Source: JAKVJE01 sp047722305 (GTDB taxonomy: Bacteria; Actinomycetota; Actinomycetes; Actinomycetales; Microbacteriaceae). Taken from it: a stretch of DNA of 19,272 nt. The position numbers and the translations under genes were made by a program. Shown one piece after another: positions 1-5,793 of this stretch (position 1 is the stretch's first letter; each line of letters starts with the position of its first letter). The notes beneath the pieces were generated by a model. The model was not told the origin of the DNA and did not search any database. It saw only the letters and a list, made by a program, of their open reading frames with translations. The stretch is from NCBI GenBank assembly GCA_047722305.1, contig JBDNYM010000046.1, positions 1 through 19,272 of the forward strand. Direction: 5' to 3'.

Positions 1-1
1 C

Positions 2-817
2 CCCCGGAAACGCCCCCGCTCGTCCTGGCTGCGGTTCACCGCAGACCGCCCCAACGAGCTCTGGCAGTCCGATTTCACCCACGTCACCCTCACCGACGGC
101 ACCGACCTGGAAGTGATCGGCTGGCTCGATGACCACTCCCGCTATCTGCTGCACCTGTCCGCTCACCACCGCGTGACCGGCCGCACCGTCACCGACACCT
201 TCACCACCACCGCCCAGGAACACGGTTACCCGGCCGCGACCCTCACCGACAACGGCATGGTCTACACCACCCGCCTCGCCCGCGGCGGCAACGGCCGCGG
301 CGACGGCACCGGGAACGCGTTCGAAACCCTCCTCGCCGACCTCGGTATCACCCAGAAGAACGGGCAGCCCGGCAAACCCACCACCCAGGGCAAGATCGAA
401 CGCTTCTGGCAGACCCTGAAGAAACACCTCGCTGCCCACCCCACCACGACCATCACCGAACTCCAGACCGTCCTCGACGCCTTCCGCGACCACTACAACA
501 CCGTCCGCCCCCACCGCGGCCTCAACCGACGCACCCCCGCGTTCGCCTACCAACTGATCCCCAAAACCACCCCGACACGACCCAACGACACCAACGTCTG
601 GCGCGTGCGCTACGACACCGTCGACCGCACCGGGAAGATCACCCTCCGCCACTCCGGCCGACTCCTGCACCTCGGTATCGGCCGCGCCCACGCCCGCACT
701 GAGATCATCACCCTGATCCACAACACCAACGCCACCATCACAGCCCGAGACACCGGCGAAATCCTCGCCGAATTCACCCTCGACCCCACCCACGACTACC
801 AACGAAAAAACGGGTGA
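2..817 (+). CDS. IS481-family transposase, N-terminus missing
   Basis: The frame is open from base 2, so the visible protein (about 271 aa) is only the C-terminal part. The apparent GTG start at 113 is not real, because integrase-core sequence (ELWQSDFTHV) lies upstream of it. The DDE catalytic triad of the rve domain is intact: D in WQSDF, D in LTDNG and E in GKIERFW. The usual YNxxRPHRGL block and the C-terminal beta-rich tail follow. It catalyses cut-and-paste or copy transposition of its element. No frameshift or internal stop is visible, so the copy may be active if its N-terminus and left end are intact. The stop codon lies inside the left arm of the 811-840 hairpin. Confidence 0.93.
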   Translation, partial: PRKRPRSSWLRFTADRPNELWQSDFTHVTLTDGTDLEVIGWLDDHSRYLLHLSAHHRVTGRTVTDTFTTTAQEHGYPAATLTDNGMVYTTRLARGGNGRGDGTGNAFETLLADLGITQKNGQPGKPTTQGKIERFWQTLKKHLAAHPTTTITELQTVLDAFRDHYNTVRPHRGLNRRTPAFAYQLIPKTTPTRPNDTNVWRVRYDTVDRTGKITLRHSGRLLHLGIGRAHARTEIITLIHNTNATITARDTGEILAEFTLDPTHDYQRKNG

Positions 818-840
818 ACCCAAAACCGAGGGTTCACCCG
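804..840 (-). terminator. Strong intrinsic terminator on the minus strand at the IS end
   Basis: An 11-bp perfect stem (CGGGTGAACCC at 811-821 pairing with GGGTTCACCCG at 830-840) with an 8-nt loop is followed, reading on the minus strand, by a run of six T (805-810 complement). On the plus strand no T-run follows, so it works only leftward. It would stop transcripts entering the element from the adjacent minus-strand tRNA-Ser. It overlaps the last codons of the transposase. Confidence 0.8.
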
Positions 841-844
841 TTCA

Positions 845-864
845 CGATGTCCCGAGACATCACA
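845..864. repeat. Right terminal inverted repeat of the IS481-family element
   Basis: Read from 864 inward this is TGTGATGTCTCGGGACATCG. It begins with the TGT characteristic of IS481-family ends and contains its own small palindrome (GATGTC 846-851, GACATC 856-861). The partner at the left end is outside the window, so the call rests on the family rule. Confidence 0.65.
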
Positions 865-867
865 ATG

Positions 868-958
868 CGGGAACGGAGGGATTTGAACCCTCGGACCCCG
901 AAACCGGGGTCTCCACCTTAGCAGGGTGGTGCACTAAGCCGGACTATGCGACGTTCCC
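868..958 (-). tRNA. tRNA-Ser (anticodon GCT)
   Basis: The reverse complement folds as a class II tRNA. The acceptor stem is GGGAACG pairing with CGTTCCC plus discriminator G. The anticodon stem is CCACC/GGTGG around loop CTGCTAA, giving anticodon GCT. A long variable arm and a T-arm GAGGG TTCAAAT CCCTC follow. The long variable arm fits serine. No CCA is encoded. It lies on the same strand as the second tRNA-Ser and serS. The IS element has landed 3 nt beyond its 3' end, probably replacing its native 3' flank. Confidence 0.96.
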
Positions 959-1072
959 TCGGGCCGGCCACGCAGACCGCGCCCACAAGGCAATCATCCT
1001 ACACACTCCCCCGCACCCATGGCGATCGCCCCGACCGAAGAACCGAGTTCCCGAGCCGCCGGCTCCTCCTCA

Positions 1073-1100
1073 TCATGAGCTACGGACTCATGAGCTACGG
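1073..1100. repeat. 13-bp direct repeat, 15-bp period
   Basis: TCATGAGCTACGG occurs at 1073-1085 and again at 1088-1100. Each copy contains the palindrome TCATGA. It lies upstream (on the minus strand) of the tRNA-Ser(GCT). No known function can be assigned. Confidence 0.75.
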
Positions 1101-1301
1101 GTGCAGATTCTTCCTGAAATCCATCGCCACGATGGAAGTACAGCACCCAGGGCATCCCTCATCCCGACCATCCACCGGAACCTTTCGCTCACGCGTCCGG
1201 GATACACATCCGGCGAGCTTCGTCAATCCCATTACACATGACCGTCAGAGATCAGCACGCTCTTCCTCATCGCGCCCGGCCGAACCGAAGCGGGCGCCGA
1301 A

Positions 1302-1324
1302 TCGTCATCCCTTGAAGATGACGA
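1302..1324 (-). terminator. Possible weak terminator hairpin
   Basis: TCGTCATC (1302-1309) pairs perfectly with GATGACGA (1317-1324) around a 7-nt loop. It lies about 210 nt downstream of the 148-aa minus-strand gene. The T-run after it on the minus strand is poor, so termination is only possible, not shown. Confidence 0.3.
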
Positions 1325-1367
1325 AACGGAGACCATCAGCCATACGGACGCTCATATCACTCGCATC

Positions 1368-1389
1368 CGGGTGCACCACTCGGGTGCAC
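1368..1389. repeat. 9-bp direct repeat, 13-bp period
   Basis: CGGGTGCAC occurs at 1368-1376 and 1381-1389. Each copy contains the palindrome GTGCAC. The role is unknown. It lies beyond the 3' end of the 148-aa gene. Confidence 0.6.
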
Positions 1390-1536
1390 AGAATTCACGC
1401 ACCCCAATTCCCGACCCCGGGATGATCACACCTCGACCGGCTCGACCAGTCGCATTCATCTGGACCGGGCCGCCCCTTGCGATGTACTTTCCGCGACGAC
1501 GCCGTCCACCGATGCGGTCGGCGTCGCCGCCGGCGG

Positions 1537-1983
1537 CTAGTCCTCGTCGGCGACGAGCTTGCGGGCCTCGACGAGACGCTGGGCGGCTTCCTGCTGCCGG
1601 CGCTCGAGGTCGGCCTGCTCGTTCTGCGCCTGCTTGATGATGCGCTCCGCGGCGGTCTTCAGCGTGCGACGGGCCTTCTGGGTCTCCTTCTTGGCGGCCT
1701 CGTACTGGTCCTTGAGCTCGGCGGTGCGCGCCTCCGACTCGGCCAGGGCGGCCCGCAGCCCGGAGATGTCGTTCTTGGTGGTGACCGTGACCGTGCTGCG
1801 ACGCGACCGCGGCGTGCCGAGCAGGGGCAGGACGTCGACGGGGATGCGCCAGGCGGAGGCCTTGCCCTCAAGACTGCCGCCGTGCTCCGTGATGATGCGC
1901 TGAGTCTTGGCCGAGGTGAACTTGGTCAGAGAGAACCCGCTGAGACGAACCGCCTCATGACCGTCGACGAACTGCTGTGCCAT
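1537..1983 (-). CDS. Hypothetical protein: HTH-like N-terminus plus coiled coil
   Basis: This 148-aa protein belongs to no family I recognise. Residues 1-57 look like a small winged-helix/excisionase-type DNA-binding fold: a helical EAVRLSG segment, then HGGSLEGKASAWRIPVDVL, where the WRIP...L pattern recalls the wing of HTH_17-like proteins. This assignment is inference. A basic, Ser/Thr-rich linker (58-70) leads to a highly charged Ala/Glu/Gln/Lys/Arg helix from about 74 to the end, predicted to be a coiled coil. The start is supported by GGAAGG (1993-1998) 9 nt upstream of the ATG. It stands alone between two tRNA-Ser genes with a long, AT-richer upstream region, so it is probably its own transcription unit. 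It could be a nucleoid-associated or regulatory DNA-binding protein that oligomerises through the coiled coil. Confidence 0.82.
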   Translation of the reverse strand: MAQQFVDGHEAVRLSGFSLTKFTSAKTQRIITEHGGSLEGKASAWRIPVDVLPLLGTPRSRRSTVTVTTKNDISGLRAALAESEARTAELKDQYEAAKKETQKARRTLKTAAERIIKQAQNEQADLERRQQEAAQRLVEARKLVADED

Positions 1984-2100
1984 GGTGATTAACCTTCCGA
2001 TAGTGCTCGTATCAGTTTTCCGATGTCAGCCGGCATCGGGATCTTTCGAGATCTGGGGTAGCAGAATGCGACATACCTGCACGTTCTGCTTCCAAGCATC

Positions 2101-2148
2101 AAAAGTGTACACGGAAATATGTACTTTTCCTGAACCTCACCAGGTACA
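2101..2148. promoter_or_regulatory. GTAC-containing imperfect palindrome, possible operator
   Basis: AAAAGTGTACA (2101-2111) faces TGTACTTTT (about 2120-2128), an imperfect AT-rich inverted repeat. A third GGTACAC follows at 2142-2148. It lies about 120-165 nt upstream of the 148-aa minus-strand gene, in the most AT-rich stretch of the window. It may be an operator or the upstream part of that gene's promoter. No clean -35/-10 pair is evident. Confidence 0.35.
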
Positions 2149-2228
2149 CCCTGTCCTCATCGAGCCCGAGGATGAGATATCAGACCAGGAGCGTTCGGCA
2201 ACAGCTCACTTCGCACAGACAACCACAA

Positions 2229-2316
2229 TGGCGGAGAGACTGGGATTCGAACCCAGGGAGACTTTCGCCTCACTTGTTTTCAAGACAAGCTCCTTCGGCC
2301 GCTCGGACACCTCTCC
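2229..2316 (-). tRNA. tRNA-Ser (anticodon TGA)
   Basis: The reverse complement starts GGAGAGG and ends TCTCTCC-G-CCA, giving a 7-bp acceptor stem with one G-T pair and an encoded CCA (2229-2231). The anticodon stem CTTGT/ACAAG surrounds loop CTTGAAA, giving anticodon TGA. The long variable arm (GAGGCGAAAGTCTC) is the serine class II signature, and the T-arm CTGGG TTCGAAT CCCAG is canonical. It lies 60 nt beyond the end of the HAD gene and on the same strand as serS. Confidence 0.97.
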
Positions 2317-2376
2317 GTGTCGGCGACGATGCCGCCGATGCAGCACCATGGTAGCCGAGCGATAGACGCACCGAAT

Positions 2377-3327
2377 TCACCGCACCGGGAGCAGCTCGAT
2401 CGCATCCGCGACGCCGTCGTGCTCCAGATCGCCCACCACCCGGCTCGCGTGCGCGCGCACCTCGGGATCGGCGTGCCCCATGGCCGCGCCGATGCCCTCG
2501 GCTGAAGCCCAGTCGAGCATCTCGATGTCGTTGTACCCGTCGCCGATGACCATGACCCGACTGCGGGGCACCCCCAGACGCGCCCGCACCTTCTCGAGCG
2601 CCGTGGCCTTGTTGACCCCCTGGGGGGCGATGTCGAGCCAGGCCGTCCACCCCACCGAGTAGCTCACCTGGTGCAGGCCGATGCGGTCGATGATCTGCAG
2701 AAATTCGTCCATGTCGTCATCGTGGCTGGGCGACACCACGATGACCCGCGTCACCGGCCGGGCCTTCAGGTCGTCCAACGGCACCTCCGAGATGGGGGCA
2801 CCGAACGTGCCCGCCACGAACGGCCGCGAGAAGCGGTAGCCCACATCCCCGTCTTCGACGGCGAAGCGCGCGTCGGGCAGGTACGGGTCGATGGCCTCGA
2901 TCACGGGCGCCGGGTCGAAGGTGGTCATATCGACGATGCGGTACCGGGCCCCGCGCGCGGCCGCGTTGGTGCCCACCACGATGGCGCCATTCGAGCACAC
3001 CGCATAGGGCGAGGCCAGACCCAGGTGGTCGTAGAGCGGGAGGACGCCGGCGATGGGCCGGCCGCTGGCCACGAGGACGGTGTGCCCGGCCGCCTGGGCG
3101 CGCGCGACGGCGTCGCGCACCCGGTCCGAGGCGTGGTTGTCCGGGTCGACGGTGGTGCCGTCCAGGTCGATGGCGACCAGCCAGCGGTCGTCGTCGCGCT
3201 CGGGCGGCAGCACGCTGATGGACTCGGTCAGCGGGAACACGCCGGCGTCGACGACGGAACGGCCAGCGACACGGCTGGTCTCGGCGCGGTCGGCCTCGGC
3301 GCGATCGGCCCGGGAACGAGCACTCAC
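2377..3327 (-). CDS. Cof-type HAD-superfamily phosphatase
   Basis: This 316-aa haloacid dehalogenase-type phosphatase is likely cytosolic and acts on sugar phosphates or other small phosphorylated metabolites. The substrate cannot be read from the sequence. All four HAD motifs are present: DLDGT (54-58; nucleophile D54 and acid/base D56), the Ser of VASGRP (S88), K240 in GVNKATAL and GDGYND (262-267). The large insert between motifs II and III is the C2B cap typical of Cof/YbiV-like members. The GTG start is supported by GAGGA (3335-3339) with a 7-nt spacer, and it lies 10 nt after the serS stop, so the two are co-transcribed. Residues 1-45 form an extra charged N-terminal segment with an internal RADRAEADRAE repeat, longer than the family needs. 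A later start is possible. Confidence 0.92.
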   Translation of the reverse strand: MSARSRADRAEADRAETSRVAGRSVVDAGVFPLTESISVLPPERDDDRWLVAIDLDGTTVDPDNHASDRVRDAVARAQAAGHTVLVASGRPIAGVLPLYDHLGLASPYAVCSNGAIVVGTNAAARGARYRIVDMTTFDPAPVIEAIDPYLPDARFAVEDGDVGYRFSRPFVAGTFGAPISEVPLDDLKARPVTRVIVVSPSHDDDMDEFLQIIDRIGLHQVSYSVGWTAWLDIAPQGVNKATALEKVRARLGVPRSRVMVIGDGYNDIEMLDWASAEGIGAAMGHADPEVRAHASRVVGDLEHDGVADAIELLPVR

Positions 3328-3337
3328 CGCACCGTCC

Positions 3338-4603
3338 TCAGCCCTGCTCCGGGGCGATGACGTCGGTGCCGAGGTAGCGCTGCAACGCCTGCGGGACGCG
3401 CACCGAGCCGTCGGCCTGCTGGTGCTGTTCCAGCAAGGCCACGATCCAGCGCGTGGTCGCCAGGGTGCCGTTGAGGGTCGCCGCGGTCCGCGTCGCGCCT
3501 TCGTCGTCGCGGTAGCGGATGTTGAGGCGGCGGGCCTGGAACGTCGAGCAGTTCGAGGTGCTGGTCAGCTCGCGGTAGCGGTCCTGAGTGGGCACCCAGG
3601 CCTCGCAGTCGTACTTCTTGGCCGCGGAGGAGCCGAGGTCGCCCGCGGCCGTCACGATCACCCGGTACGACAGCTCGCACTTGTTCAGCATCTCCTGCTG
3701 CCAGGCCAACAGCCGCTCGTGCTCGGCGACCGCATCCTCGGGCCGCGTGTACACGAACATCTCCAGCTTGTCGAACTGGTGCACGCGCAGGATGCCCCGG
3801 GTGTCCTTGCCGCCGGAGCCGGACTCGCGACGGTAGCACGTGGACCATCCCGCGTACCGCTTCGGGCCGGATGCGAGGTCGATGATCTCGCCGGAGTGGT
3901 AGCCGGCCAGGGCCACCTCGCTGGTGCCGGTCAGATACTGGTCGTCGGCGTCGAGATGGTAGATCTCGTCGGCGTGGGAGTCGAGGAAGCCGGTGCCCTG
4001 CATGACGGACGGGTTCACGATGGTGGGCGTGATCATGGGAGTGAAGCCATTGGCGACCGCCTGATCCAGGCCCATGGTCAGCAGCGCGAGTTGCAGCCGC
4101 ATCCCCCAGCCGGTCAGGTAGTAGAACCGGGCGCCCGAGACCTTCGCCCCGCGCTCCATGTCGAACATCCCCAGCCCCTCGCCGAGCGCGACGTGGTCGC
4201 GGGGCTCGAAGTCGAACGTCTGCGGGGACCCGACCAGCTCGCGCACCTCGAAGTCGTCCTCGCCGCCGCTGGGGACGCCCTCGCCGATGAGGTTCGGGAT
4301 GGCTCGCATCGCGGTGGTGAACGCCTCGTCCGCCTCCCGTGAGGTCGCTTCCGCGGCTTTCACGCGCCCCGACAGCTCCGAGGCCTGCGAGACCAGCTCG
4401 GCCTTCCGCTCGCGGGGCGCGCGGGCGATCTGCTTGCTGACGCGCTTCTGCTCGGCCCGCAGGTCGTTGTAGGCGGAGATCGCCTCGCGCCGTGCCGTGT
4501 CGGCGGCCCGGGCGCGCTCGACCGCGCCCTCGTCCGCGCCGCGGGCCCGCTGGCTGGCGACCACTCGATCGGGATCTGTCCTCAAGATGTCAACGTCAAT
4601 CAC
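3338..4603 (-). CDS. serS: Seryl-tRNA synthetase
   Basis: This cytosolic class II aminoacyl-tRNA synthetase charges serine onto tRNA-Ser; two such tRNAs lie just downstream. From the GTG chosen here it is 421 aa, the usual length. Residues about 25-105 form the long antiparallel coiled-coil arm that grips the long variable arm of tRNA-Ser. TGTSEVAL (225-232) binds serine. Motif 2 is YRRESG (257-262) with GGKDTRGILRVHQF after it, and motif 3 is the NGT..ATTR segment (378-385). The open frame extends 21 codons further upstream, but the protein family starts at MIDVxxLR. A TAGGCT box lies exactly 7 nt before this GTG, so translation is probably leaderless. It heads the serS-HAD operon and is divergent from the lipid kinase gene. 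Confidence 0.97.
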   Translation of the reverse strand: MIDVDILRTDPDRVVASQRARGADEGAVERARAADTARREAISAYNDLRAEQKRVSKQIARAPRERKAELVSQASELSGRVKAAEATSREADEAFTTAMRAIPNLIGEGVPSGGEDDFEVRELVGSPQTFDFEPRDHVALGEGLGMFDMERGAKVSGARFYYLTGWGMRLQLALLTMGLDQAVANGFTPMITPTIVNPSVMQGTGFLDSHADEIYHLDADDQYLTGTSEVALAGYHSGEIIDLASGPKRYAGWSTCYRRESGSGGKDTRGILRVHQFDKLEMFVYTRPEDAVAEHERLLAWQQEMLNKCELSYRVIVTAAGDLGSSAAKKYDCEAWVPTQDRYRELTSTSNCSTFQARRLNIRYRDDEGATRTAATLNGTLATTRWIVALLEQHQQADGSVRVPQALQRYLGTDVIAPEQG

Positions 4604-4610
4604 GGCAACC

Positions 4611-4616
4611 AGCCTA
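4611..4616 (-). promoter_or_regulatory. Leaderless -10 box of serS (TAGGCT)
   Basis: On the minus strand TAGGCT is followed by 7 nt and the GTG start of serS. No Shine-Dalgarno sequence lies at the expected distance. The TAnnnT box at this spacing puts the transcript start at the first base of the start codon. A possible -35 is TGACCG, 18 nt further upstream. Confidence 0.65.
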
Positions 4617-4660
4617 CCGTCGCCCATCCCGGGCCGGTCATCCCTCCCCCAGCCGGCCCC

Positions 4661-4679
4661 GATCATCCTGGGGGTGATC
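4661..4679. promoter_or_regulatory. Palindrome between the divergent serS and lipid-kinase genes
   Basis: GATCATCC-TGG-GGGTGATC is an 8-bp inverted repeat (one G-T pair) about midway between the two divergent promoters. It is followed by three imperfect copies of TCCTCGGCCCG (4681, 4695, 4725). It could be an operator, but this is position-based inference. Confidence 0.3.
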
Positions 4680-4767
4680 GTCCTCGACCGGTCGTCCTCG
4701 GCCCGGCCGCACCGGGCCCGCTCATCCTCGGCCCGATCTCCACAGCGCCTCGCCAGCGACCGCTCGC

Positions 4768-4773
4768 TAGGCT
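4768..4773 (+). promoter_or_regulatory. Leaderless -10 box of the lipid kinase gene (TAGGCT)
   Basis: TAGGCT is followed by exactly 6 nt (GACCAC) and the ATG at 4780. There is no Shine-Dalgarno sequence. It is the same hexamer as upstream of serS and lplA. Confidence 0.65.
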
Positions 4774-4779
4774 GACCAC

Positions 4780-5793
4780 ATGCCCCGTGCTCGCCGTTCC
4801 CGCTTCGCCGCCGTCGTGTACAACCCGGCGAAGGCGGCCCGGGCGAAGCTGGCCCCGCTGGTCGACCGCACCGCGACCGACAGCGGTTGGGGGTCTACGC
4901 AGTGGTTCCCCACCGACCCCGACGACGCCGGGGTCAAGGCCACCCGCCGCGCCCTCGAATCGGGATGCGCCCTGGTCATGGTCTCCGGCGGCGACGGCAC
5001 CGTCCGCACCGCGGCCGAGGTGCTCGCCGACACCGACATCCCGATGGCCATCCTTCCCCAGGGCACGGCCAACGTCTTCGCCCGCAACCTGGGTATGCGC
5101 GTGCCGGCGCTCGGACGCGCCGTCGAGAGCGCGTTCCACGGCGAGGACCGCCGCGTCGACCTGGGCGAGGCGGTCATCACCGCCCCCGACGGCACCACGT
5201 CCACCGGCCCGTTCCTGGTGGTCGCCGGCATCGGCCTCGATGGCGAGATCATGGCGCGCACCACCCCCGTCGAGAAGCGGCTGCTCGGCTGGCTCGGGTA
5301 TATCAGCGCCGCCGTGCGGGTGTTCAACGGCGACACCAAGGTCCGCACCCAGATCGAGGTCGCCGGCCGCGAAACCCGCACCACGCGCGCCTCCATGACC
5401 CTGGTGTGCAACTGCGGCTTCCAGCCCGGCAACGTGCTGCTGGTGCCGGGGGCCGAGATCGACGACGGCCAGCTCGACATCCTGTCCGTCTCCCCCCGGC
5501 GCTTCCGCGACTGGGTAGGCATCGTCTGGCGCGTCCTCGTCGACCACCGCCTGTCGCAGACGGCCGCCGGCTCCGTCTTCGTGCAGCTGGCCGGCACCCG
5601 CAAGCTGCGAGCGCTCGCCTACGCCCAGGGGGAGGAAGTGGCCCTCACCACCGCCTCCCCGCGCGAGGTCGAGCTGGATGGCGACCCGGTCGGGCAAGCC
5701 AAGCGCCTGGAGTGCCGGGTGCGGCAGGGCGCGCTGCTGGTGCGGGTCCCCCGGTCGGGGCGGATGCGGACGACGGGCGAGTCGCCCGCATGA
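4780..5793 (+). CDS. Diacylglycerol kinase-family lipid kinase
   Basis: This 337-aa cytosolic or membrane-associated kinase transfers phosphate from ATP to a lipid such as diacylglycerol, recycling it into phospholipid synthesis. The actinobacterial members include DgkB-like and sphingosine-kinase-like enzymes, so the exact substrate is open. The DAGK catalytic domain occupies the N-terminal half: VVYNPAK (12-18), the nucleotide-binding GGDGT (70-74) and PQGTANVFARNLG (93-105). The C-terminal half is the beta-sandwich lid with FLVVAGIGLDGEIM and the late ELDGDPVG segment. There is no signal peptide or membrane helix. The start is fixed by the TAGGCT box 6 nt upstream. Its stop overlaps the next start (ATGA), coupling it to the lipoprotein gene. 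Confidence 0.93.
   Translation: MPRARRSRFAAVVYNPAKAARAKLAPLVDRTATDSGWGSTQWFPTDPDDAGVKATRRALESGCALVMVSGGDGTVRTAAEVLADTDIPMAILPQGTANVFARNLGMRVPALGRAVESAFHGEDRRVDLGEAVITAPDGTTSTGPFLVVAGIGLDGEIMARTTPVEKRLLGWLGYISAAVRVFNGDTKVRTQIEVAGRETRTTRASMTLVCNCGFQPGNVLLVPGAEIDDGQLDILSVSPRRFRDWVGIVWRVLVDHRLSQTAAGSVFVQLAGTRKLRALAYAQGEEVALTTASPREVELDGDPVGQAKRLECRVRQGALLVRVPRSGRMRTTGESPA

Larger units (their letters stand above)
1..864 (+). mobile_element. IS481-family insertion sequence, right-hand part (left end outside window)
   Basis: An IS481-type DDE transposase runs in from the left edge and ends at 817. It is followed by a strong hairpin (811-840) and then a sequence that, read inward from 864, begins TGTGATGTC. 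A TGT start is typical of IS481-family terminal inverted repeats. The element therefore appears to end at 864, only 3 nt from the 3' end of the tRNA-Ser on the other strand. The left terminal repeat and the target duplication cannot be seen. The right boundary is inferred from the TGT...ACA rule and the start of the tRNA, not from comparing both ends. Confidence 0.8.
959..1536. other. Gene-poor interval with short direct repeats and a hairpin
   Basis: No convincing gene is seen. Open frames here (for example 946-1425 plus) have low-complexity, Arg/Ser/Pro-rich translations and no family resemblance. The base composition is less GC-biased than in the flanking genes. It contains two short direct repeats (1073-1100 and 1368-1389) and a hairpin (1302-1324), listed separately. 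The upstream end must contain the promoter of the tRNA-Ser, which reads leftward from 958, but I cannot identify its boxes with confidence. Confidence 0.6.

Noticed and set aside
946..1425. 159-codon plus-strand frame beside the tRNA-Ser
   Set aside because: It starts inside the tRNA gene on the opposite strand, the composition is Ser/Arg/Pro-rich with no recognisable domain, and no ribosome binding site is seen.
2156..2176. Terminator for tRNA-Ser(TGA)
   Set aside because: CTCATC/GATGAG gives only a 6-bp stem with a 9-nt loop and no T-run on the minus strand.
4604..4666. Longer serS start at 4666
   Set aside because: It would add 21 non-conserved residues and bury the TAGGCT promoter box. 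The family begins at the MIDVDILR segment.
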